Source of the DNA: Bin87 sp034423115
Lineage (GTDB): Bacteria > Chloroflexota > Dehalococcoidia > Lucifugimonadales > UBA3495
NCBI GenBank assembly: GCA_034423115.1
Contig: DAOUJD010000064.1
Location: 1-64,000, forward strand
Direction of reading: 5' to 3'
Length of the DNA: 64,000 nucleotides
This document shows positions 57,441 through 64,000 of this stretch, piece by piece. A program made the position numbers and the translations under genes. The notes below the pieces were generated by a model. That model did not search any database. It had not been told where the DNA came from and saw nothing but the letters and a program-made list of their open reading frames with translations. Every line of letters starts with the position of its first letter. The first letter of the stretch is position 1.

Positions 57441-58456
57441 AGTTCGACGACCATTTGCAGTTCATTGGTGGGACGGCACAGGGCTTCAAAGGCGCCCTGA
57501 ATGCCGTCCAGGGGCACGAAGTTGGTGGCCGACAGCATGTGATCCACGGACACCCGGCCGGTTCGCATCAAGTCCAGTGCGATTTGCCAGTCCTCGGGCA
57601 GCGTGCCGAACGAGGACTGCATTCGGACTTCTCGGGCCATCCAGTTGGGCGGCATGACAGGTGTTGGTTCCCAGGCGATGGCGATCATGACGACCTGACC
57701 GCCGCGGGCGCAGAGGTCCAGGCCCTGCTCCAAGGTGGACGGAGCGGCGGCGCACTCAAACACCACCTGAGGGCCGGCGCCGCCGGTCAACTCGACCACC
57801 CGGGCCTCGAAATCGGAGTCGATGGGGTTCAGCACGGCGTCCGCACCCAACTGACGGGCGGCCTCGGCGCGGCCGGGTGCGGGCTCGGAGACGATTACGG
57901 TGGTAGCGCCGGCGGCGCGAGCGGTCTGCATGCACAGGAGACCGATGGGGCCAGCGCCGAGGACCAGGACAGAGTCGCCCAGCTTGATGTCGGACAATCG
58001 CACGGCGTGGACGGTGACGGCGCAGGGTTCACACAATGCGGCCTGTTCGTCGGTGACGTCGTCGGGAACGGGAGTAGGCTCCCACTCGTTGAGCAGGACG
58101 TATTCGGCGTAACCGCGAGGTCGTGGGTTTTGCTGGAAACCCATGGTTCGGTAGTTGAACCTGGGATGGGTACGGGTGGCAGACCCGCCGCCGGGTGGGG
58201 GATGACCACCGCCGCCGACGACCCGATCACCCACGCGCCACCGACTCACGTCGGGACCCACGTCGACGATGGAGCCGGTGTATTCGTGGCCCATGACCGC
58301 GCCGGGTTGGGCCAGGTCGTACATGAAGGCGTGAACGTCGGTGCCACAGATTGCCGAATATTTGACGCGCATCACGACCTGGCTCGGGCCAGGCGTCGGA
58401 TCGGGCAACTCCTCGACCTGCAAAACCTGCTCGCCCTTGTAAACCGCAGCCCTCAT
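57437..58456 (-). CDS. MDR alcohol dehydrogenase with an altered structural-zinc loop
   Basis: The 339-residue protein has the catalytic-zinc elements AICGTDVHAFMYD and GHEYTGSIVDVGPDV and a Rossmann motif VLVLGAGPIGLLCMQTARAA. Where most zinc alcohol dehydrogenases have a four-cysteine structural loop, this one has a Gly/Pro/His-rich stretch (VGGGGHPPPGGGSATRTH) with no cysteines. It may lack structural zinc or bind another partner. Activity on a secondary alcohol or polyol is likely. The gene is monocistronic with the following secreted protein. Confidence 0.88.
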   Translation of the reverse strand: MRAAVYKGEQVLQVEELPDPTPGPSQVVMRVKYSAICGTDVHAFMYDLAQPGAVMGHEYTGSIVDVGPDVSRWRVGDRVVGGGGHPPPGGGSATRTHPRFNYRTMGFQQNPRPRGYAEYVLLNEWEPTPVPDDVTDEQAALCEPCAVTVHAVRLSDIKLGDSVLVLGAGPIGLLCMQTARAAGATTVIVSEPAPGRAEAARQLGADAVLNPIDSDFEARVVELTGGAGPQVVFECAAAPSTLEQGLDLCARGGQVVMIAIAWEPTPVMPPNWMAREVRMQSSFGTLPEDWQIALDLMRTGRVSVDHMLSATNFVPLDGIQGAFEALCRPTNELQMVVEL

Positions 58457-58657
58457 GGCGTTGTCCCTCCGAATTCAGATGATGGCGCAAGAATAGCACA
58501 GAGCCTTACGGGAGAGCCGGGGCGACGCGTTCACATCAGCGGGAGGTCGGTGGAAAAGGTGGGTGGTTATGTGTGGCCATAAATCCGGTATGGCGCGTGC
58601 ATGTCGGCGGACTTCCGGTATGTGTCGCTCGGGGTCGAGGTCGGGAGCTACAAGGAA

Positions 58658-58687
58658 AACCCCCGACTGGAAATCCTGCCGGGGGTT
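58658..58687 (-). terminator. Rho-independent terminator after the family-5 binding protein
   Basis: On the minus strand an 8-bp stem AACCCCCG/CGGGGGTT with a 14-nt loop is followed by TTCCTTG. The stem is GC-rich and placed 45 nt after the stop codon. Confidence 0.78.
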
Positions 58688-58732
58688 GGATACGGTCGTC
58701 AGGATTGAATCGCGCCTGAAGCCAGATTTCAC

Positions 58733-60625
58733 CTACTGGCGCGGTTCGATCCACTCGTAGCCGTTTATGTTGCGGATGTCGCCGTAGAACAGATTTTCGC
58801 TCCACGATTTGTCATCAATGTTGGGTCCCACTGCCCACACCGCACTCCACATATACAGGGAGGCGTAGATGGACTCGTCGTACATGAACATGCCCGTCTC
58901 GGTCTCCAGCTTGGTGCGCTCTTCCAGGGTGACGGCGCTCTGGGCGCGGATGGTGATGTCGTCCAGGAAGGGGTGGGTATGCCTGACGAAGCTGCCCCGA
59001 TTCTGCAGGGCGTTGTACAGGCGGGCCGGGGTATTGGAAGGCGAGGTTGCGTGGTTGGTGGCCCCGTTGAAGGTACGCCCGATCACCGTGGGCCGGTAGG
59101 TGCCGTAGGGCAGATTCTGCAACTTCACGTCGATCCCGATGTCTTCCCACATGACGGCGATGGCCTCGGCCACTTCAACCTCAGCGGGGGCGCCGCGGAG
59201 CGCGGGAACCAGCGTAATGCTGAATCCTTCTTCACCGTAGCCGGTCTCGGCCATCAAAGCCTTGGCTCCCTCCAGGTCATATTCCAGCATCGGGATGTCG
59301 GGGAACCGGTGCGCCGAGTAGCTGTAGCCGCCAACGCCCACGGGTGACCGCATGGCGTAGCCCTGCAAAAGGGTCTCCACGATGGTCTGCGTGTCGATGG
59401 CTTTCACCATGGCCTGGCGCACTTTCTTGGCCTGCTCCCACTCCGGCGAGCCAATTTCCGTATTGGACGAAACCCAGGGCAGGTCAGGGTCATAAGCGGC
59501 CTCCTGGTCGGAAGTGCCCACGTTGAAGTACAGCCCGCCGTGGAAGTGCAGCAGCATTTCGCCGGCCGCCTGGTCGGGCACTATCATCAGCTTGGCCCCT
59601 TCCATCGCCTGGACCAGTGGGATGGAGTCGAAGGCCATCACGAAGGTATCCAGATTTCCGGTTTGGAACCCGGCCAGCCTGGTGGATTGCTCGGGGATTT
59701 CCTGGAATTCCAACTCGGCGAAGAAGGGAGTCTGGCGCCAGTGGTCCTGGACCGCCTTCATCCGCCAGAATTGGGCGGGGCGATGATCAACGATTTCCCA
59801 CGGACCGGTGGCAGCGATGTCCTTATCCGCAGCTTCGATCCCAATTTCATCCGACTGCTTCTTGCTGACCACCCAAGTGGCGATTCCCGATGGGACCCGG
59901 TGGAACTCGGACATGATCACGTCGGGCATAGGGTCGCCGGTGTTGACCATGAGGGTGTGGCTGTCCACAATCTCGATGCTGCCCTCGGGGTGGTCCCAGA
60001 ACCGTTGGAGGGCACTGGCCCGGGCGTGCTTGGTGTTGGTGATCCAATGGGAATAGGAATACACCACGTCTTCGGCAGTCATTTCACCGTATCCCTTGTG
60101 GAATTGCACACCCTTGCGGAGATTGAAAGTCCAGGTAGCAAAGTCGTCGGAGATGCTCCAGGACTCGGTCAGCAACGGTTCCGCCACCAGGTTGCTGTTC
60201 CACTGCATCAGGCCTTCCACGACGGGGGCCGTGGATATGACGAACAGTTGGGGGTTGACCGAATGGGCGGGGTGCCCGCTGAAGATGTTGATCTCCTCTT
60301 GGCCCATGGTGATTTTGCCCGCCGGTTCCATAGCCATCTGCGGCGCCGCCTCGGTGGCGGACGGCATTGCCGTCGGCGCTACCTGAGGCTGAGACTGCTG
60401 GGCCTGTTGAGCCGGCTGGGCGGGCTGCGCAGCCGATCCGGTGGACCCACTGGCGGGTTGCTGTGGGGCCTGCTGCTGGGCGGCCATGGCGGTGGGCGCG
60501 GCGGGCGCCGCTTGCCCAGCATCCTCAGCCGGAGCGGCGCCCCCACAGGCGACTATGACCGTCACAGCTAACGCCGTCAGGGCCAGTGCCCCGAGGCTTC
60601 CTTTGAAAACCTGAATACGGTACAT
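58733..60625 (-). CDS. Family 5 (peptide/nickel-type) ABC substrate-binding lipoprotein
   Basis: The 630-residue product starts at MYRIQVFKGSLGALALTALAV (ATG 60625, GGAGG nine bases upstream). The signal peptide ends in VIVAC (lipobox). A 70-residue Ala/Gln/Pro-rich linker is followed by an SBP_bac_5 domain: LLTESWSISDDFATWTFNLR, KGVQFHKGYGEMTAEDVVYS, VRQAMVKAIDTQTIVETLLQ and GYSYSAHRFPDIPMLEYDLE. Such proteins bind oligopeptides, nickel or sugars. No permease or ATPase lies nearby. It is a stand-alone gene with its own terminator. Confidence 0.92.
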   Translation of the reverse strand: MYRIQVFKGSLGALALTALAVTVIVACGGAAPAEDAGQAAPAAPTAMAAQQQAPQQPASGSTGSAAQPAQPAQQAQQSQPQVAPTAMPSATEAAPQMAMEPAGKITMGQEEINIFSGHPAHSVNPQLFVISTAPVVEGLMQWNSNLVAEPLLTESWSISDDFATWTFNLRKGVQFHKGYGEMTAEDVVYSYSHWITNTKHARASALQRFWDHPEGSIEIVDSHTLMVNTGDPMPDVIMSEFHRVPSGIATWVVSKKQSDEIGIEAADKDIAATGPWEIVDHRPAQFWRMKAVQDHWRQTPFFAELEFQEIPEQSTRLAGFQTGNLDTFVMAFDSIPLVQAMEGAKLMIVPDQAAGEMLLHFHGGLYFNVGTSDQEAAYDPDLPWVSSNTEIGSPEWEQAKKVRQAMVKAIDTQTIVETLLQGYAMRSPVGVGGYSYSAHRFPDIPMLEYDLEGAKALMAETGYGEEGFSITLVPALRGAPAEVEVAEAIAVMWEDIGIDVKLQNLPYGTYRPTVIGRTFNGATNHATSPSNTPARLYNALQNRGSFVRHTHPFLDDITIRAQSAVTLEERTKLETETGMFMYDESIYASLYMWSAVWAVGPNIDDKSWSENLFYGDIRNINGYEWIEPRQ

Positions 60626-61694
60626 ATCCCTTACCTCCGGAAAAAGTTGGCGGTTTAGTGTTCCGTCGAACACCCTGGATGAGGTTTAGGCGCAGGGGAC
60701 GGATTTGGGAAAATCGACGACTAACCGGTTGCTCAACCCCGCGGTTGCCGCTCCGTGCGAGTGGCCGTGTCATCGGTAGCGTGACCCGGTGTTTCCGAGC
60801 GGTCGCCGAACCAAATTCAAGATTGGCGGCCTTGTGTCCCGAGGATTACCGCGAGAGGGGCGTCGAACTCCGATTAGCGGGAACGGCACCTAAGCGGATT
60901 TCAACTTTGTTGCGCTACCATATCACGGTGTTTAGCAAGTGTATAGGCAGATATTTATAATTATCGTCGCAAGAGAATATTATTGGGACGTATTACGTAA
61001 TCCCGAATCATCCTAGTGACTGGGTCGCATGCCTGCGCGCCCACACAGTGGAATGAAGCGGCACTTTCGCGGCGTCACACCGAACGATGGGGCGCAGGTT
61101 GGGTAGGCCGAGGTTTATTGGCGAAGTCCCGCTCAGCGGGATTGCCGAACTGAGGGGCGAGCGGCGGTCGCCGTCAGACTTCGCGAAACAGATGGCGTTA
61201 TGACGGGTGCAGGGGGCGGTACTCGAACCAGCCAGGTTACGGCGTGATGGAACCGTTGCGGTTGCCGACGTTAGACCGTCCGTCTGACCCTATGGGGACG
61301 CCTGAACCTTTCGGGCAACTTGGTCAAGGGCCTGGCCGGTGGCTACGCCATTCCCGACTCGAGTGAGGCGAAGGAACGGTTGCCGGATTCGGCGATTCGG
61401 TTGGCGGCGAGTGAGGATGCGGTAGTTGCGACGGTTGGGGTGGCGGTGCGCTATGGCGCTACCATTGGACGTACATGGGCATCGACGAACCTTTCTGCTT
61501 ACAACTGGAACTACGAGATGGCCTTCCGGCTCTGGTGAAGGATCGGCGATGGCTTTACCACAGGTCGAGCGCGGTGGGTCCTCTATGCGAACCGGCGGTT
61601 GGTCCACCGCGAACAGGTTCTGGCACCTGCCAGACTGCACTGGTGAAGGTCCAGTCACCCATGCGATGCCTGATCAATCTGTTACTTATCACCT
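60626..61694. other. Long stretch without a convincing gene
   Basis: About 1.07 kb between the binding-protein gene and the accessory genes at 61695. Frames are short and do not look like proteins. An AT-rich patch at about 60945-60985 contrasts with the GC-rich surroundings and may carry promoters. A hairpin TCCCGC/GCGGGA lies near 61120-61145. A TTCGA loop near 61215 superficially resembles a tRNA T-arm but its stem does not pair. The region could be a decayed gene or mobile-element scar. Confidence 0.4.
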
Positions 61695-62669
61695 TCACGC
61701 GCAGCGGCAGGGATGCGGAATATCTTCCGCTGGTATTTCATCGGGCGGATTCGCTCCGGGCACGAATCCAGAGCATTGTGAGCACCATGTCGCGGGGTCG
61801 ACAAGCCAGCAAATCGCGCCAATCTCTTGCCGCTGTTCCATTAACACTTCGAACTTCTCCATGTCATCCCAACTCGGCGTTCCTTGGAGTATCAGGGCCC
61901 CTGTGGCTTGCATTAGGGATAGCAGGGTTTTGTCTATTGCGCCCGTCAATCCTTGGTTGCTTGGACCTGTGAGAAGTACCTCGTTTCCTCTGTTGTCAAA
62001 GACGGGGTGTCCTGTATTCGATGAGGCGTGTGTTTTTTGGCTCGCAAAGCGGAAATACGGGCGTGGCTTCCAAGCATATGACGAGAAAGCAGACTCTTCA
62101 ATCGCGGCGAAAGTGTCATGTCCGCTCCAACTGTACTCAGTGAAGCGACGCTTGCTCTTAAAGCCGTGCGTTTGTCTGACTGCTGCTTCGTAGTCGGTGG
62201 CACGTTGATGCAGTTCGGCCAGTTCACTTTTCGATGGCGCTTCGGAGTGCCCCTCGGGGATCGACTTGGCTAGGTTGTATTTTTCGTAGACTGCGCTCTG
62301 TCCGTATAGCACCGCGGTCTCAGGGTGCTCCGATATAAACATGATTATCGTTGCCAGTTCGTGGCAGGTTCGCCATTCGGCAATGGCTTCTTCGCCAAGT
62401 CCAGAGAATGCCAGGGTGTTAACAGCGCGTGCCTGCCTGCATATTCGGGCGTGCAACATTCGCATGACACCCGCCACTTCTGGCGCCATACCCTTGAAAC
62501 ACTCGGCGTCAGGGTTGACTCCGAACGATTCGGCCAGCGAAATGGTGTCGGCCATTGCTTCCAATAATTCTCCCCAGTGAGCATCGAATTGTCGCCAGAA
62601 ACGCTCATGCACATCAGGGAAAATTTTGGGGCGTGGGTCGCGTTTCTTGCGACGATTGCTCATTGGCAT
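61695..62669 (-). CDS. DUF5677-like helical protein
   Basis: The 324-residue product is taken from MPMSNRRKKRDPRPKIF (ATG 62669); the frame extends to 62873 without protein-like content. Features are LLEAMADTISLAESFG, RICRQARAVNTLAFSGLGEE, AIAEWRTCHELATIIMFI (the EWRT-x-HE motif of DUF5677-type proteins) and an NKTLLS/LMQATGALILQG region. All-helical and cytoplasmic. DUF5677 proteins are found in defence-like and accessory neighbourhoods. Function is unknown. AT content is higher than in most neighbours, which fits an accessory region. Confidence 0.6.
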   Translation of the reverse strand: MPMSNRRKKRDPRPKIFPDVHERFWRQFDAHWGELLEAMADTISLAESFGVNPDAECFKGMAPEVAGVMRMLHARICRQARAVNTLAFSGLGEEAIAEWRTCHELATIIMFISEHPETAVLYGQSAVYEKYNLAKSIPEGHSEAPSKSELAELHQRATDYEAAVRQTHGFKSKRRFTEYSWSGHDTFAAIEESAFSSYAWKPRPYFRFASQKTHASSNTGHPVFDNRGNEVLLTGPSNQGLTGAIDKTLLSLMQATGALILQGTPSWDDMEKFEVLMEQRQEIGAICWLVDPATWCSQCSGFVPGANPPDEIPAEDIPHPCRCA

Positions 62670-62740
62670 TGATGGTGTCTCCGCGTAGTGCGTCACCTCT
62701 TTGTCAACCAGAGATGTGCTTGGATGCAAATTATCTCGGT

Positions 62741-63142
62741 TTATTCCGAGCCAGTGAGAACCTCCAATGGCTTGGGCAAGGATTTGATCGCTGGAGCCAG
62801 ATGTTCGGATGCGTGATGGATTGAAACGCCAATCGGGCACCGGAATCCGTCCAAGGCGTGGTCGATTTCCCAATATCCCACAAAGTCGCCGGAGTGGGAT
62901 ACCAACGCGGGGTCGTCGATGGTCTCCCCTATCGTCAGGGTGTCGTTGATGGGGTCATACCCCTTTTGCAAGGAGAGGAAGACGGAGGCACCGATGATTG
63001 TGAGAGCCGCAATGTCCTGTCCGTCGTCGTCGGTCAGATGAAGGACGGTGCCGGGATGGCGCATGAGCTCGTCGCCGACCACAAGGGGTCGCCCGTCTGA
63101 CATGTGAAGAACGTCGTCTTTGATGTCGTAAGTCGTTTTCAT
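62741..63142 (-). CDS. DUF2283-like small protein, possible antitoxin
   Basis: The 133-residue protein (MKTTYDIKDDVLHMSDGRPL...) has a beta-rich N-terminal half (VLHLTDDDGQDIAALTIIGA, SVFLSLQKG) like DUF2283 proteins, followed by YDPINDTLTIGETIDDPALV. Its start overlaps the stop of the upstream DUF4258-like gene by ATGA. That pairing recalls proposed DUF4258/DUF2283 toxin-antitoxin modules. The match is by eye and weak. Confidence 0.45.
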   Translation of the reverse strand: MKTTYDIKDDVLHMSDGRPLVVGDELMRHPGTVLHLTDDDGQDIAALTIIGASVFLSLQKGYDPINDTLTIGETIDDPALVSHSGDFVGYWEIDHALDGFRCPIGVSIHHASEHLAPAIKSLPKPLEVLTGSE

Positions 63143-63552
63143 TTCTGTTCCTCCAAATCCCTACACCGTTGTTCAAAGTAGGAACGCGAGCCTCGATTCC
63201 AGTGGGTGGTCGCGGTCCGGTCGGGATATGCTGCCACCACTCTATCGCCGTCTGATGATACGGCCACGCGAATCATTCTATCCGATCCTCTGACGAATCC
63301 CCAATGCGTCTGGGTACGACTGCCGCGGGAGTCGATGCAGTCACCTCTGATGGACCAATTGTCGAGGACACTTCTGATTTTAGCAGCGGTAATGCCGGGG
63401 TGGGTATCGTTCCTCACGTGGTCTGTAACGGTGAAAGTTCGTCCGCCGGCTGTGATGGTTTTCGGCAGGCGCCTGGAACCGCAGCTTGGACAATTGTTGC
63501 GTTGGCTCGGAGTCTGTTTGCGCCGGCAGTTGGCGCCGCAACGATGGCTCAT
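63139..63552 (-). CDS. DUF4258-like small protein, possible toxin
   Basis: The 137-residue product begins with a Cys-rich part (HRCGANCRRKQ, NNCPSCGSRRLP) that could bind zinc, then a DUF4258/BrnT-like fold: FTVTDHVRNDTHPGITAAKI, RSVLDNWSIRGDCIDSRG, RMIRVAVSSDGDRVVAAYPD. The His of TDHVR and the late strand resemble RNase-like toxins of that group. It is the upstream member of an overlapping pair with the DUF2283-like gene. Confidence 0.5.
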   Translation of the reverse strand: MSHRCGANCRRKQTPSQRNNCPSCGSRRLPKTITAGGRTFTVTDHVRNDTHPGITAAKIRSVLDNWSIRGDCIDSRGSRTQTHWGFVRGSDRMIRVAVSSDGDRVVAAYPDRTATTHWNRGSRSYFEQRCRDLEEQK

Positions 63553-63774
63553 GTTCTATGGGTTCCTTTCGTGCTGCTGCTGAAGCATCAGCAGATGAGA
63601 TTTGGCGACGGTAAGAGAGGGGCCCGTAGAACAATTGTACCCGATGCTGTGAGTGGTAGTTGATGCGCGCAGATACGCTGTGGGGTCTTGGCGATGTGAG
63701 TAGGCGTAACGGTCCTGCTGGTTGAGTAAGAGCGAGGTGCTGTTATGGTCCCCAATGGAGAGGACGGACAATAT

Positions 63775-63812
63775 GAAGCCCTGCTCGAGGCGCTGTCCTC
63801 AAGCAGGGCTTC
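63775..63812 (-). terminator. Rho-independent terminator at the right edge
   Basis: An 11-bp perfect stem GAAGCCCTGCT/AGCAGGGCTTC with a 16-nt loop lies 21 nt downstream of the partial membrane-protein stop. The U-tract is weak (ATATTGT), but the stem is long. Confidence 0.7.
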
Positions 63813-63833
63813 ATCGAGTTGTAGAACGCGCGG

Positions 63834-64000
63834 TTATGCGAGATATCGGCGAGCCCGTTTTGCGCCGCTCCTACTCCCTCTCCAGACCAGGAGGGCGATG
63901 ATCCAGAGACCGGCGGCGGCGATGGCGACCGCGGAGGCGATAGCCCACCCATCCACCCAGGCCGGGACGACGCCCATCGTGTGGTATAGCACAGTGCTGA
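63834..64000 (-). CDS. C-terminus of a membrane protein (cut by the window edge)
   Basis: The minus strand is open from the edge and reads STVLYHTMGVVPAWVDG, then a hydrophobic helix (WAIASAVAIAAAGLWIIALL), then a basic tail (WRGSRSGAKRARRYLA) and a stop at 63836-63834. The positive-inside tail suggests a cytoplasmic C-terminus. The family cannot be told from this fragment. A strong terminator follows at 63775. Confidence 0.6.
   Translation of the reverse strand, partial: STVLYHTMGVVPAWVDGWAIASAVAIAAAGLWIIALLVWRGSRSGAKRARRYLA

Noticed and set aside
59540..60571. A long plus-strand frame with Gly/Arg-rich repeats
   Set aside because: It is antisense to the Ala/Gln/Pro linker and core of the family-5 binding lipoprotein and has no protein features of its own.
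61195..61250. A tRNA-like T-arm (GGTTCGAGTACC on the minus strand)
   Set aside because: The bases flanking the TTCGAGT loop do not pair in a five-base stem and no anticodon or D arm can be built around it.
63743..63952. A 69-codon minus-strand frame near the right edge
   Set aside because: It overlaps in another frame the C-terminus of a membrane protein that has a clean helix and positive tail and continues beyond the window, and it also runs through the terminator.

Overview
The window looks like a high-GC chromosomal contig from an uncultured bacterium, most likely a Chloroflexota member of the SAR202 type. This is an inference from content: five luciferase-like flavin oxidoreductases, paired acyl-CoA dehydrogenases, a Rieske dioxygenase, carboxymuconolactone decarboxylase-like proteins, many dehydrogenases, and a lipoprotein with the Val/Glu/Lys-rich linker common in Chloroflexota binding proteins. 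There is no rRNA, convincing tRNA or CRISPR array to anchor taxonomy. Intergenic spaces are short and operons are long.

Layout. 1-1267: the right part of an IS1-family element (insA/insB with a -1 frameshift site) and a small HTH protein. 1294-4549 (minus): a self-contained operon with a near-consensus promoter, a long leader containing a small ORF, a PanD-type decarboxylase, two sarcosine/dimethylglycine N-methyltransferase-like proteins, a third methyltransferase and a bidirectional terminator. I propose that it makes a betaine from a decarboxylated amino acid such as beta-alanine. 4761-9467: SprT-like protein, quinone oxidoreductase, a GreA-like protein with an extra N-terminal domain, a peroxiredoxin whose active-site codon is an in-frame UGA (probable selenocysteine), a GlcG/HbpS-like protein and an epoxide-hydrolase-like protein. 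9491-13304 (minus): two acyl-CoA dehydrogenases, a YHS protein and a flavin oxidoreductase.

14223-18317 (plus): glycine-betaine-type ABC importer (ATPase, permease, binding lipoprotein), with a second promoter before the binding protein. 18377-19737: RraA-like and CMD-like proteins. 19780-25411 (minus): NHL propeller, DUF1800 protein, two small membrane proteins, a radical-SAM-like protein without the cysteine motif, and an AI-2E-family permease. 25472-34330 (plus): a nine-gene run with a TlpA-like lipoprotein, two flavin oxidoreductases, a CMD protein, a PD-(D/E)XK protein, TldD, TldE, a GatC-like subunit and an amidase. 34374-38448: two paralogous periplasmic binding proteins, one fused to a fibronectin III domain and a helical region.

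38624-46534 (minus): amidohydrolase, alcohol dehydrogenase, SDR, two small membrane proteins, a leaderless NMT1-type binding protein, an ABC exporter and a flavin oxidoreductase. 46627-47087: hicB with a hicA broken by an amber codon. 47229-53682 (minus): maleylpyruvate-isomerase-like protein, MscS channel, two tiny proteins, Rieske dioxygenase alpha and beta subunits, a hydroxyisobutyrate-type dehydrogenase, a DUF3574-like lipoprotein and a flavin oxidoreductase. 53806-60625 (minus): small membrane protein, enoyl-CoA hydratase-like protein, IlvD, a putative secreted protein, an alcohol dehydrogenase and a family-5 binding lipoprotein. 61695-64000 holds accessory genes: a DUF5677-like protein, a possible toxin-antitoxin pair and the C-terminus of a membrane protein cut by the edge.

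Overall the genes suit a heterotroph that oxidises resistant carboxylic, aromatic and alicyclic compounds with flavin and Rieske oxygenases, takes up betaines and peptides, and may make its own betaine. All functions are read from sequence motifs; no database search was run.
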